NCBI GenBank assembly: GCA_016235425.1
Contig: JACRLC010000069.1
Span: 1-64,000, forward strand
Origin: Chloroflexota bacterium
GTDB taxonomy: Bacteria; Chloroflexota; Anaerolineae; Anaerolineales; Villigracilaceae
DNA length: 64,000 nucleotides
Direction: 5' to 3'
The notes beneath the pieces are model-generated. The model was not told the DNA's origin, ran no database searches, and was given only the letters and a program-made list of their open reading frames with translations. The translations under genes were made by a program, and so were the position numbers. Below, in pieces: positions 33,692 to 42,076 of the stretch (the stretch's first letter is position 1; every line of letters starts with the position of its first letter).

Positions 33692-35601
33692 GGAATAACC
33701 GTCGGCGGGGTGGGCGAGAGGGTGGGTGTGCTGGTGGGTGGGATCGGCGTGGGCGTGAAGCTCGGCGTGAATGTGATGCGCGGCGTGCGCGTGGGGACCC
33801 TTGTGCCGGTTGGCGCGGGAGTGCGGGTGGGCGTCAGCGTCGGCGGCAGGACGCGCGTGGGCGTGATCAGCGCTTCCTCCGGGTAGAGTTCGCTCATGGC
33901 GGCATGCCAACTGAGTCCGTTGGTGAGCGCGAATTCCGTGAAACGCGTCCCGGCATAATATGAACGCCAGTTGGGCAGGGCGGGCAGGCGTTCCCAGCCA
34001 TAGGCTTGCGCCAGCGCGGTCACGTCCACCCAGTAGCCGGATGGCACGGGCGAGTAATTGCCGCCCTGCTCATAGGTGAGCGGATCGAGATCGTAGCGCG
34101 CGTTCAAATCCCACGGCGCGTTGTGGATCGGTTCGCCCATCGAACCATCCTGCACCATGCAACGGATGTATAAACGCCAGTAGGTCTGCGCGCCCACGTC
34201 TTCGCGCACGGCAACCATCCAGCCCGCGTTTGCCATGAGCGAGTTGATCGCAAAGGCGCGCCCGGTGTATAGCCAGTCTTCCTCGTAGCCGGGTTCGAGC
34301 GAAGTAGTGAGAGGCACAAAGGCATTTTCAAGGCTGGCGAGTATATCCCAGCCGGTTTCATCGAGCAGGCGGTCGCGCAAGGCTTCAAAGGCTTCGTCGG
34401 TGAGATCGTGCATTTGCGGATACGGAGCCTGCACATCAGACAAGTCCACCACGTGCCATCTTTGCGCGGGAACGTCGTCAACAGGTGTGACAATCGGGGC
34501 CCAGGCCGCTGGCGGTGTGTAGGCCGCGGCTTCTGCAAACGAATCGGGGAATGGGTTCGACATTTCGGCATGTCCCCAAAGCAGCCCGCGCACGCGTCCG
34601 CGCAGGGGAATGGAGGCGAGGAGCAAATTGCCTTTGATATCGTAGGCGCTGAGGAATTGCTGGTTGGGGCCGTCTGTCACTGCGATGACCTGATCCCCGG
34701 CTTCGTTCCACGTGCCGATGTTTCCGTCGCCGATCCAGCGTGCGGCGCGTTCGGGATCGTCAGCCTGCCAGATGTAAATGCCGCTGAATCCCAAGGTCTG
34801 CGAGATCGAGGCCCAGAGCAATTGCGAACCATCCTGGTTCCAAACGGGATGATCCTCCGCGGCCCCGGCGGTATTGCTCAGGTTTTGATAGCGCTCGTCG
34901 CCCGTGAGATCGAGGTCGGCAAGCCAGATGTCGCTATCGCCGCCGCGCGAGGAGACGAAGGCAACGTGCCGTCCATCCGGCGCCCAGGCGGGCGAGTGAT
35001 CGGACGCGGCGTTTTGGGTGAGGCGAATGGTTTCCTGATCCGGGCCAGTGGCGGAGACCAGTGCGATTTCAAGGTTGTCGTCGAAATACGTTTCAAAGAC
35101 CAGCCACTGTCCATCCGGCGACCATGAGGGGGACGAGTCGTAATCGGGCGTATCTGTAATTTGGGTGATGCCGCCGCTTTGCAGATCCAGCAGATACAAG
35201 TCCCAGTAACCGTTTCGGTCGGATGCAAAGGCGAGTTGTTTTCGGTCAGGGCTGAGGGCGGGGGATGTGTCGTTCCATTCACCGGAGGTCAGCCGTGTGA
35301 ATGGCAGGTTCTGCGGGTGGTAGGCAAAGAGATGGGCATAACCGTTCTCTTCCATGGCGAGGAAGATCAAGTCTGCATTGCTGTTGAATTCGATGGCCGC
35401 GGGGAGGGGAGTGGAGGTCGCTTCGGATGCCGAGCTGTTGCCCTGGCCCTCTCCCGAAGAAAGAGGGGATTTCGGCGCGCAGGCGAAGAGCAGAAATGAT
35501 ATTAGGATGATGGAGAGAAAGCCGCCCTTCGACTGCGAACTTCGCGGCGAATGCTCGGTTCTCCGCTCAGGACGAATGGAAATGGGAAGATGCTTGGGCA
35601 T
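33688..35601 (-). CDS. WD40/TolB-like beta-propeller lipoprotein
   Basis: 637 aa from ATG 35601. Lipobox LLFAC, then TolB-type repeats (SPALSPDRKQLAFASDRNG, SPSWSPDGQWLVFET, SPAWAPDGRHVAFVSSRGG), a middle region without repeats, and a very long Thr/Pro C-terminal tail. The N-terminal 28 residues before the hydrophobic segment (TEHSPRSSQSKGG) translate a dispersed repeat (about 35525-35580). Probably a surface scaffold. It is translationally coupled to the M23 lipoprotein gene. Confidence 0.82.
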   Translation of the reverse strand: MPKHLPISIRPERRTEHSPRSSQSKGGFLSIILISFLLFACAPKSPLSSGEGQGNSSASEATSTPLPAAIEFNSNADLIFLAMEENGYAHLFAYHPQNLPFTRLTSGEWNDTSPALSPDRKQLAFASDRNGYWDLYLLDLQSGGITQITDTPDYDSSPSWSPDGQWLVFETYFDDNLEIALVSATGPDQETIRLTQNAASDHSPAWAPDGRHVAFVSSRGGDSDIWLADLDLTGDERYQNLSNTAGAAEDHPVWNQDGSQLLWASISQTLGFSGIYIWQADDPERAARWIGDGNIGTWNEAGDQVIAVTDGPNQQFLSAYDIKGNLLLASIPLRGRVRGLLWGHAEMSNPFPDSFAEAAAYTPPAAWAPIVTPVDDVPAQRWHVVDLSDVQAPYPQMHDLTDEAFEALRDRLLDETGWDILASLENAFVPLTTSLEPGYEEDWLYTGRAFAINSLMANAGWMVAVREDVGAQTYWRLYIRCMVQDGSMGEPIHNAPWDLNARYDLDPLTYEQGGNYSPVPSGYWVDVTALAQAYGWERLPALPNWRSYYAGTRFTEFALTNGLSWHAAMSELYPEEALITPTRVLPPTLTPTRTPAPTGTRVPTRTPRITFTPSFTPTPIPPTSTPTLSPTPPTVIP

Positions 35602-35613
35602 TGACAAGGCCAA

Positions 35614-35985
35614 TTAATCGGAAGCAGTTTCGGGGTCCGCGGGAGGCGGTTTCACATCAAAAGAAATTTGACGCGGCTCATCGGCCGGGCCGTCTGGATA
35701 AAAGAGGTTTGCCGTGAGGGTGTATGGATTTTTCAACTCGCCGCGAATGTGCATGGTGAGTTCAAGCTTCCAGCTCATCGGCTCGACGATGCTGGTGGAC
35801 GTAACCTCTTCGCCGTCCGCGCCGGTGACGTTGATTTCGATGTGCGGGCGTTTTTGGAAGGGCGTGATCTCAAGGTTGACGCGCAGGCGATAGCCATCGG
35901 GATACGGCTCGGCCTTGAGCGTGGTGATGTGAGTTTCTTCGGGGGTGGCGCGGGTGAGGTTGTCTTCGGGTAGAAAGAATTCCAT
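35614..35985 (-). CDS. hypothetical beta-rich protein
   Basis: 123 aa from ATG 35985, which follows GGAGAGAAGTGG. A longer frame to 36036 would translate a CCCTCACCCCTGCCC repeat (MTLTPALSQ) and is rejected. Alternating beta strands (YRLRVNLEITPFQKRPHIEINVTG, SWKLELTMHIRG) suggest a sandwich fold. No signal peptide. Adjacent to the propeller lipoprotein; family not recognised. Confidence 0.65.
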   Translation of the reverse strand: MEFFLPEDNLTRATPEETHITTLKAEPYPDGYRLRVNLEITPFQKRPHIEINVTGADGEEVTSTSIVEPMSWKLELTMHIRGELKNPYTLTANLFYPDGPADEPRQISFDVKPPPADPETASD

Positions 35986-36032
35986 GTTCCACTTCTCTCC
36001 ATCTCCCATTTGGGAGAGGGCAGGGGTGAGGG

Positions 36033-36860
36033 TCATTCGTCAAAGAGAAACGTGGCTTCGGCGTAATAACGAATGCCTTTGTGCTTCATGCGTTCCTCGA
36101 TCCATTGTTGTAAATATGCCTGTTTGTATTCCACCGGCTTGCCGCTGGAAAGTTCGTGCAGTGGGTAATTCAGATGCAGGGCGCGCGGCGAAACCGTGAA
36201 GCGCGTAATGCCGGTGGGAAGCACGGAGCCGCGCCCGGCCAGTTTCAAAACGGTCTTGGTCTCGAAGCGCGGAAAGATGACGAGCGCGCTGAGATCATGA
36301 TAGATGTGCTTGAAGGATTCGATCAGCGTTTGGCTGGTGCGGTCGAGGGAGGCGCGGTCTTTATAGCAATTGACGATGCCGTGCAAAGTTTGTATTTCGG
36401 CGATCAACCCCGGCGGGAGAAAGATGAGATGGATCGTGCCATCCGGCAGGCGAACTTGCGCAGTCATTCCTGTGGGCGGGTGCAATGATCTTTCAGTGTG
36501 GATCTTTTTTAGTTTTATGCCGGGGATTTTTCGGATGCCGCTCATCAGCGTGTGCGCGCTCATTCCCCAAACCACGTGGTTCCACGTGTGCAGGATGGCG
36601 TGTGGGTCGTCCGCTTTTACCACCTGCGCCACGATGTGCGGAAACTCCATCGCTTGCAGGGACGTGACGCGGTTCGCACCGTCCAGCACCATGTAGCGGC
36701 CTGAGCCGTCCTGCAAGGGCATCACGACGGGCGGGTTACGCAGGATACCCTGCGCTCGCAATTTATTGACCAATGGGGCGGTTCTTTGCATGTCATGATC
36801 TTCGTGCAAGACCACTGATTCGATGGGAAGTATTTTGAGGTTGGGCAGGTTTGGGATCAT
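36033..36860 (-). CDS. ParB-like nucleotide-binding domain protein
   Basis: 275 aa from ATG 36860. N-terminal ParB/sulfiredoxin-type domain: LPIESVVLHEDHD, LRAQGILRNPPVVMPL and the DGANR motif (60-64) in place of the DGxHR seen in ParB and free-serine kinases. The remaining two thirds has no helix-turn-helix that I can see. It may be a CTPase or small-molecule kinase of the SerK/SbnI type; this is inference. Confidence 0.7.
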   Translation of the reverse strand: MIPNLPNLKILPIESVVLHEDHDMQRTAPLVNKLRAQGILRNPPVVMPLQDGSGRYMVLDGANRVTSLQAMEFPHIVAQVVKADDPHAILHTWNHVVWGMSAHTLMSGIRKIPGIKLKKIHTERSLHPPTGMTAQVRLPDGTIHLIFLPPGLIAEIQTLHGIVNCYKDRASLDRTSQTLIESFKHIYHDLSALVIFPRFETKTVLKLAGRGSVLPTGITRFTVSPRALHLNYPLHELSSGKPVEYKQAYLQQWIEERMKHKGIRYYAEATFLFDE

Positions 36861-36931
36861 GATTGCCGAAGGATACCACAAGAATCTTGACGGACTTTGG
36901 GTTAATTGGGATTCGCAATGTGCGGCGCGTT

Positions 36932-37621
36932 TTACGTGTTGCGCGTTGCGTTTTGTTCAAGGTGCTTCAATGCGGCTTTGAAATCTTCAGGATATGGCGC
37001 GGTGAAGGTCATCCGTTTTTGGGTTTCGGGATGGATGAACGCCAGTGAATACGCGTGCAACGCGGGGCGCGCGATGATGTTCGTTTCCCCGCTGATTGCG
37101 GGCGGGGTTTCCGGCGCGCTGTAGAGGACGTCTCCCAAAAGAGGATATCCCAACGCATAAGCATGGACTCTGATCTGATGCGTTCTCCCCGTCATCGGTC
37201 TCGCCTCAAGCAGGACGTTGGCCGGGTACCGTTTAAGGACTTTGAATCGCGTCTCGGAGCGGACTCCGTTTTTATCGTCCACCATCGTGCGGTGCTTGTG
37301 CCCCACGTTGACGCGCAGGGGGCGCTTGGTGGTCTTGTCATTCCACGCGGGGACTCCCACTGTAATGGCATGATAAACCTTCTCGATCTCATGCTTCTCG
37401 AATTGGATGTTCAAGGCGCGGTGCGCTTCGGCTGTCCGCGCAAAAACCATTACGCCGCTGGTGAATTTATCCAGGCGATGGATAATCCACGTTTTCCCAT
37501 GTTGTTCTTCAAGCTGCTTAACGAGAAATGGCGCGTCCTTGTCCCAGCCATCGGGGAGGACGGGGAGACCGGCGGGTTTGTTGATGATGAATATCCGGTT
37601 GTCTGAGAATAATATTTCCAC
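36932..37621 (-). CDS. RluA-family pseudouridine synthase
   Basis: 229 aa. Isomerises uridine to pseudouridine in rRNA or tRNA. Catalytic Asp in IIHRLDKFTSGVMVFAR; further motifs KVYHAITVG, RPMTGRTHQIRVHAYALGYPLLGD. There is no N-terminal S4 domain, so it belongs to the short RluA/TruC-like group. Target site unknown. Confidence 0.9.
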   Translation of the reverse strand: MEILFSDNRIFIINKPAGLPVLPDGWDKDAPFLVKQLEEQHGKTWIIHRLDKFTSGVMVFARTAEAHRALNIQFEKHEIEKVYHAITVGVPAWNDKTTKRPLRVNVGHKHRTMVDDKNGVRSETRFKVLKRYPANVLLEARPMTGRTHQIRVHAYALGYPLLGDVLYSAPETPPAISGETNIIARPALHAYSLAFIHPETQKRMTFTAPYPEDFKAALKHLEQNATRNT

Positions 37622-37673
37622 CCTCGTATTTTACCAATATCTGATATTCCCCTCTTCAATGTTTGCAGGAAAA

Positions 37674-37714
37674 GGGACAGCCGCTTCTCCCCGCTCTGCT
37701 AAAGCGGCTGTCCC
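37674..37714. terminator. hairpin between RluA-type and DUF genes
   Basis: 13-bp perfect stem GGGACAGCCGCTT/AAGCGGCTGTCCC (37674-37686, 37702-37714). No strong T-run on the minus strand beyond TTTTCC, so its action is uncertain. Confidence 0.5.
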
Positions 37715-37725
37715 GGTGCCAGTTT

Positions 37726-38691
37726 CTAAGCCTGGGCAGGCGCTTCGCTTGCTTGCGCTATTACATCAATGGCAGCCTGGGTTAATGTGTGCCGGAGCGG
37801 GGCACCCCAGCCATCGTTCACCAGGAATTTGACGATGATCCGTCCCGGCTTGATGCTTTGCTCATACACATAGGCATCCTGATCCAAAATCCCCCACCCG
37901 ATAAACAGGCCAATCCCGCCTCCCACAAAGGAACCGCCGATAACACCGGCAAGCGCGATGATGACCCAAATGGGTTGGAACAGGATTGCCCCGCTCACTT
38001 CAAGACTTGGGGCGCTGGTTTCCGCCGCGCCGATCCCGGCCAGAGCGCCAATCAGAGCTCCCCAAAGCGCCCCTCCTGTCATCCCGGAAAGGAAGGTTTC
38101 GAGTTTTGTTGTGCCCCTGCCCTCGTATAACTCTACGTTCTTTTGGATGGCAACATTCTCAATTGCCTCGGCAGGAATGTCTGATTTCTTCAGTAATTGG
38201 ACTGCCTTCCCGGCGTCTTTTTCAGAATCAAACATTCGGACGATCAGTTGTTTCCCATTCTTTCCCCGCATCAAAGTAACCTGATCGACAACTTTACTAA
38301 TCTCTTCAAATTGATACTCGATTATCTCCCGCGTCTCGGGTGGAAGTTCCTTTCTCAACACTTTTTCATAGGTCCTCTTAACAGCCTTCTCACCGACCAG
38401 CACTTCCTTCAAAACGACCCTTTCCACGCTATCCGCGCCGATGGTCAGCGCGGCAAATATGTCAATACGGCCTCGGTGCAACATTCCGCGAAAACTACTG
38501 CGCGGCTTAAAATGCACGTTCAATCTTTGTGCTTCAGCAAGGATATTCGCTTTGAACCTGGCGCGTTGCTGGGCGTAAGACATGAACAGGATTTTAACGG
38601 CCTGGTTGTTCACATTTGCCGCCGCAACGGCATATCCTTTTTCACCGGCCTCGAGCATTCGATACAAAATACCAAGGGTTTTTATACTCAT
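37726..38691 (-). CDS. helical-bundle plus membrane-glycine-zipper protein
   Basis: 321 aa. Residues 1-120 resemble a ferritin-like four-helix bundle of the DUF2383 type (LGILYRMLEAGEKGYAVAAANV). Residues about 120-210 form a mixed domain that looks like a ferredoxin-like fold. Residues 205-275 hold two Gly/Ala-rich hydrophobic segments (GALWGALIGALAGIG, GGSFVGGGIGLFIGWGIL). A stress-related membrane protein is plausible; function unknown. Confidence 0.65.
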   Translation of the reverse strand: MSIKTLGILYRMLEAGEKGYAVAAANVNNQAVKILFMSYAQQRARFKANILAEAQRLNVHFKPRSSFRGMLHRGRIDIFAALTIGADSVERVVLKEVLVGEKAVKRTYEKVLRKELPPETREIIEYQFEEISKVVDQVTLMRGKNGKQLIVRMFDSEKDAGKAVQLLKKSDIPAEAIENVAIQKNVELYEGRGTTKLETFLSGMTGGALWGALIGALAGIGAAETSAPSLEVSGAILFQPIWVIIALAGVIGGSFVGGGIGLFIGWGILDQDAYVYEQSIKPGRIIVKFLVNDGWGAPLRHTLTQAAIDVIAQASEAPAQA

Positions 38692-38766
38692 GATGGTTTC
38701 TCCTGAACGGTCAAGCGGTTTTAGCCATTTTTGGATGCGACTGTCAACTCATGAGGCCGGTTTGCA

Positions 38767-39252
38767 TCACTTGACGACAAGTGCTCCTGTCATCCCGGCC
38801 TTATAATGCCCTGCGACAAAACAGCCTATCTCCCATTCGCCTTCCTTTCCTGCCGGGACGGTGAATGTCAATGTTACTTTCCCGCCCGGTTCCACCTCAA
38901 CGTGCCATCCCTCTTCCTCGATCTCCTCGGGGCTTCCCACGTGGAACTCATCCCCGTCGGTCCGTACTTCCACTGCGCCCTTGTCGAAGAAATCCTCCTC
39001 GAATCCTTCCAGCTTCCCGTCTTCGCCTATGTGAAGGTTCCGGCCAATCAGGATCTCGTGTTCCACGGCTCCCTCGTTGATCAATGTCAATTGCACCTCC
39101 TGTCCCGCCTGTAAATTGAGTGTCTCGGGAGTAAACGCGAAATCGGTCATGGTCAACTTGTGCGTGTTGGAGCCGGTGGATTGGCATCCTGCAACGAAGA
39201 GAATGGATAAAGCGATCAGGCTGGCAATCCAGAAATTGCGGTTCATGTTCAT
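38767..39252 (-). CDS. cupredoxin-domain lipoprotein
   Basis: 161 aa. Lipobox VAGC (Cys23), then a cupredoxin fold: MTDFAFTPETLNLQAGQEVQLTLIN, VEHEI, and the type 1 copper loop GCFVAGHYKAGM giving Cys, His and Met ligands with His of VEHEI. A central acidic insert (about 75-115, EDFFDKG...EEIEEEG) is unusual. Possible extracytoplasmic electron carrier for one of the oxidases; inference. Confidence 0.85.
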   Translation of the reverse strand: MNMNRNFWIASLIALSILFVAGCQSTGSNTHKLTMTDFAFTPETLNLQAGQEVQLTLINEGAVEHEILIGRNLHIGEDGKLEGFEEDFFDKGAVEVRTDGDEFHVGSPEEIEEEGWHVEVEPGGKVTLTFTVPAGKEGEWEIGCFVAGHYKAGMTGALVVK

Positions 39253-39684
39253 CTCCTATAAAACGTTGATACTCTGTCATGAAAGTTGGCGCGCTATCTC
39301 CGGCAAGCGGCGTTCATTGAGCATTTCCTCTGTATCAGCATACAGGAATGGAAGTTCGTAATCTATAGTTCAAGGTGATCCAGCGGGACTAAAAAGAAGA
39401 CTATTTTTGTCCAATTTACTCCCCGGAATATGGAACTTGAACTAGTACCGAATCACCCTGCAAAGCAGGGCCTCTTTTGTCCCCTTTTCTTCCGCTTATG
39501 AATTACAGAAAATACTTGACATACATTGTCCGATTAATGTACAATGCTAAAAACTATGAGATTTAAGTAAAGGACACCGAAACGGACTATAAACAATTCA
39601 TCATTCAGGCTATCATTGAAGCATACCCGAGGGCAATATCTTCATGGCCGATCTTTATTTCTTTTTATTACTGGTTGAACACAT
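39253..39684. other. intergenic region upstream of the two-component genes
   Basis: 432 bp. It contains a promoter at 39516-39545 and a 14-codon frame (39644-39688) ending in the sensor kinase start. The left 250 bp hold no gene; an imperfect hairpin CACCCTGCAAAGCAGGG lies near 39456. Confidence 0.55.
39516..39545 (+). promoter_or_regulatory. promoter of the two-component operon
   Basis: TTGACA (39516-39521), 18-bp spacer, TACAAT (39540-39545). The leader to the kinase ATG is about 130 nt. Confidence 0.7.
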
Positions 39685-39688
39685 ATGA
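39644..39688 (+). CDS. possible 14-aa leader peptide
   Basis: Reads MADLYFFLLLVEHI, with GAGGG 12 bases upstream of its ATG. Its stop TGA overlaps the kinase ATG (39685-39687), so translation of the kinase, which lacks a good ribosome-binding site of its own, may depend on it. Could equally be chance. Confidence 0.35.
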   Translation: MADLYFFLLLVEHI

Positions 39689-41094
39689 ACGAGAAGGGGT
39701 TGCTTCAGAAAAAAATTAGAACCGGGCGTCGTCATTTCGCGATCATCCTGCTTCTTGGGTTTTGTGTTGTCGTGGTCGAGGGGGCCGAACATTTTTTTAC
39801 AAGGGAATCCCTTATAAACTCCCATTTCATAATCGAAGTCATAATCTATGGCGTTGGTGTTCAACTGCTGGGACTGGTATTGCTTTTTCTGGTCGATCGG
39901 GCGGAGATCGAGCGGGACCAGGCAAAAGGGGATTTGGACCAGCACCTGGCATTCAGCGATGAAGTGACAACTGCCCCGGAGTATGAAGACCTGACGACAA
40001 GAATTGCACATTTTCCGCGTCAGGTACTACCGGTTACGAGTACTTATCTGCATATCTATGATGCGGATAAAGGCCAATTTCAATTGAAAGCGGAATGGAG
40101 CCTGGATGGCCGTATATCCAACCCGGTAAAGCCGGAGCTTATCCGCGATTTGTGTCAGGAATGTGCGCTGGCGAATTTCTCCGATTGCACCCTGCGCCAA
40201 TGTTCATCTGTCCATGATGATGCGCATGTCAAACCGACTGTCCAACGCTTCATGTTGCCGCTTGTTTATGGGAATGCGCTGGTGGCATTACTGCATTTTG
40301 ACCTGCCGGAAAATCACCAATTGACGAACAATCAGATGCGTACTCTTGGCGCATTGGCCCCGGAGATGGCCCTGGCAATAGAGACCGCAAGATTGCGGAT
40401 CACGCACAGTCAAATGGTGGAGGCCACACTCGCCGAACGTCAGCGCATTGCCCGGGAATTGCATGATTCTCTTGGTCAAAGCGTCGCCTATTTACGCCTT
40501 AAACTCGACCAGCTCACCAGCCAGGATATGCTGGCGGGAATCAAAGCCATCCGCAATGATCTTAAACAGATGAAGGATATTGCAAACACAGCTTATGATC
40601 AAGTACGCGGCACGCTCACTGCCTTGCATGCCAGCGGTAAACCTGATCTTATCGAGGAAATTCGGGCACATGCAAAAAGTGCGGGCAAGCGGACAAATCT
40701 TAAGATCGTCATCAACTCAAGCGGGGAACCGCGCTCCCTGTCATCCCACAGTCAGCGTCAAATCATCTATATCTGCCGCGAAGCTTTGTACAATATCGAG
40801 AAACATGCCAGGGCAAAGCTGATAGCCATCGAGCTTCTTTGGGAGACGTCATATTTGATAATCAAAATTAAAGATGACGGATCGGGTTTTGACCCGATTG
40901 ACATGGATAAATACGGCTCCTTTGGGATTGCTTTCATGCATGAACTTGCCGCTGAGATTAATGCCACCGTCAGGATACATTCGGCTCCGAATTCCGGCAC
41001 AGAAGTAACCGTCCATATACCGCTATCAGGCGCCGCTATGCTGAATGCCGAAACTGATATTGTAAAAATGGAAGAAATTCATTCAGTGAGGTAA
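39685..41094 (+). CDS. NarL-type sensor histidine kinase with GAF and cysteine cluster
   Basis: 469 aa. Two membrane helices (about 17-33 and 48-70), a GAF-like domain (about 90-235) with Cys157-x2-Cys160-x7-Cys168-x4-Cys173, a HisKA_3 dimerisation helix with phospho-His260 (RQRIARELHDSLGQ) and a C-terminal HATPase (REALYNIEKHARA, DDGSGFDP). The four cysteines could hold an Fe-S cluster or zinc, making this a redox or NO sensor. It is followed two bases later by its response regulator. Confidence 0.88.
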   Translation: MNEKGLLQKKIRTGRRHFAIILLLGFCVVVVEGAEHFFTRESLINSHFIIEVIIYGVGVQLLGLVLLFLVDRAEIERDQAKGDLDQHLAFSDEVTTAPEYEDLTTRIAHFPRQVLPVTSTYLHIYDADKGQFQLKAEWSLDGRISNPVKPELIRDLCQECALANFSDCTLRQCSSVHDDAHVKPTVQRFMLPLVYGNALVALLHFDLPENHQLTNNQMRTLGALAPEMALAIETARLRITHSQMVEATLAERQRIARELHDSLGQSVAYLRLKLDQLTSQDMLAGIKAIRNDLKQMKDIANTAYDQVRGTLTALHASGKPDLIEEIRAHAKSAGKRTNLKIVINSSGEPRSLSSHSQRQIIYICREALYNIEKHARAKLIAIELLWETSYLIIKIKDDGSGFDPIDMDKYGSFGIAFMHELAAEINATVRIHSAPNSGTEVTVHIPLSGAAMLNAETDIVKMEEIHSVR

Positions 41095-41096
41095 AA

Positions 41097-41780
41097 ATGT
41101 CTCATATAATCCGGTTGATGATTGTTGACGATCACCATGTTTTGCGGGAGGGGTTGGTAAGCATCTTTCGGCAACAGCCTGATTATGAGGTTGTTGCGGA
41201 GGCGGGCACAGTGGCCGATGCCGTGGAAATGGCGAAAAAAACCAAACCCGATCTCGTGCTCATGGATTACGGCATAACGGGAGGCACCGGCGTGGATGCC
41301 ACCCGGGAAATCCTGGCCGAACTTCCTGATACCAAGATTGTCTTCCTGACCATTCATGGAACGGACGAAGAATTGTTCAACGCCATTCGCAGTGGGGCGG
41401 TTGGTTATCTTCTCAAAAACATCTCGGCGGTGAATCTGGTAGCATCCCTGCGCGGTTTGATGCACGGAGAGGCGCCGCTTTCGCGGAAAATGACCGGTCG
41501 TATCCTGGAGGCGTTTGGCCGCAATGAGCGATCGAAGCCAAAGGATGGGTACTTCAACGCCTTGACGCGGCGGGAAGTTGAAATTCTTCAAGCGCTTAGT
41601 TCCGGCGCTACAAATCAGGAGATTGCCGAAAGCCTGTTTGTCTCCATAAATACGGTTAAGAATCATATTCACAATATTTTGGAAAAATTACACCTGGACG
41701 ATCGCCGCGCCGCGGCGAAGTACGCGCACGAACATGGCCTGGCAATTCCGCCGTCCAGATATTATTCAACCCCCGGCTAG
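41097..41780 (+). CDS. NarL/FixJ-type response regulator
   Basis: 227 aa. Receiver domain with acidic pair DD11-12, phospho-Asp57 (VLMDYGI) and Lys of YLLKNI; C-terminal LuxR helix-turn-helix (LTRREVEILQALSSGATNQEIAESLFVSINTVKNHI). The partner of the upstream kinase. Targets are unknown. Confidence 0.93.
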   Translation: MSHIIRLMIVDDHHVLREGLVSIFRQQPDYEVVAEAGTVADAVEMAKKTKPDLVLMDYGITGGTGVDATREILAELPDTKIVFLTIHGTDEELFNAIRSGAVGYLLKNISAVNLVASLRGLMHGEAPLSRKMTGRILEAFGRNERSKPKDGYFNALTRREVEILQALSSGATNQEIAESLFVSINTVKNHIHNILEKLHLDDRRAAAKYAHEHGLAIPPSRYYSTPG

Positions 41781-41801
41781 TGCTGGAACAACCTTAAGTC
41801 G

Positions 41802-41981
41802 ATGGGCTGGCGAAAGCACATGGACTACTTCTGGACACCAAACCTCGACCAACTGCTTGCCCTGGCGAATGGCTGCAACGACGATGCGCGTTTCAAAGCC
41901 AACTTCGATAAAATGCATCCCAGCCTCGCCGGGTTCATGCGCGAAGCAGTGAAAGCGTATGTGGAGCAAAGAAAGAAGTAA
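41802..41981 (+). pseudogene. remnant of a TipAS-domain (MerR family) gene
   Basis: A 59-codon frame reads FWTPNLDQLLALANGCNDDARFKANFDKMHPSLAGFMREAV in parts, matching the C-terminal end of TipAS ligand-binding domains of MerR-type drug-sensing regulators. The MerR helix-turn-helix and most of TipAS are missing; the response regulator gene ends just upstream. It is probably a decayed 3' end. Confidence 0.6.
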
Positions 41982-42004
41982 GAAGAAAGAGGAAAAAAAA
42001 GAAG

Positions 42005-42040
42005 AGAGCCAGTGGAAAAATCTGCTGGCTCTTTGAATTT
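42005..42040. terminator. terminator between convergent genes
   Basis: AGAGCCAG/CTGGCTCT stem (42005-42012, 42025-42032), T-rich on the plus side and A-rich on the left, serving either the plus-strand remnant or the minus-strand ABC operon. Confidence 0.6.
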
Positions 42041-42076
42041 TTTGGATTCGGACAGCTTGCTGTTCGAGCAAAGTGA

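Noticed and set aside
35986-36036. Longer N-terminus (MTLTPALSQMG) for the hypothetical beta-rich protein
   Set aside because: It is a translation of the CCCTCACCCCTGCCC repeat; ATG 35985 has a better ribosome-binding site.
39400-39500. Riboswitch upstream of the two-component genes
   Set aside because: It lies upstream of the predicted start site (promoter at 39516-39545) and shows no known aptamer pattern.
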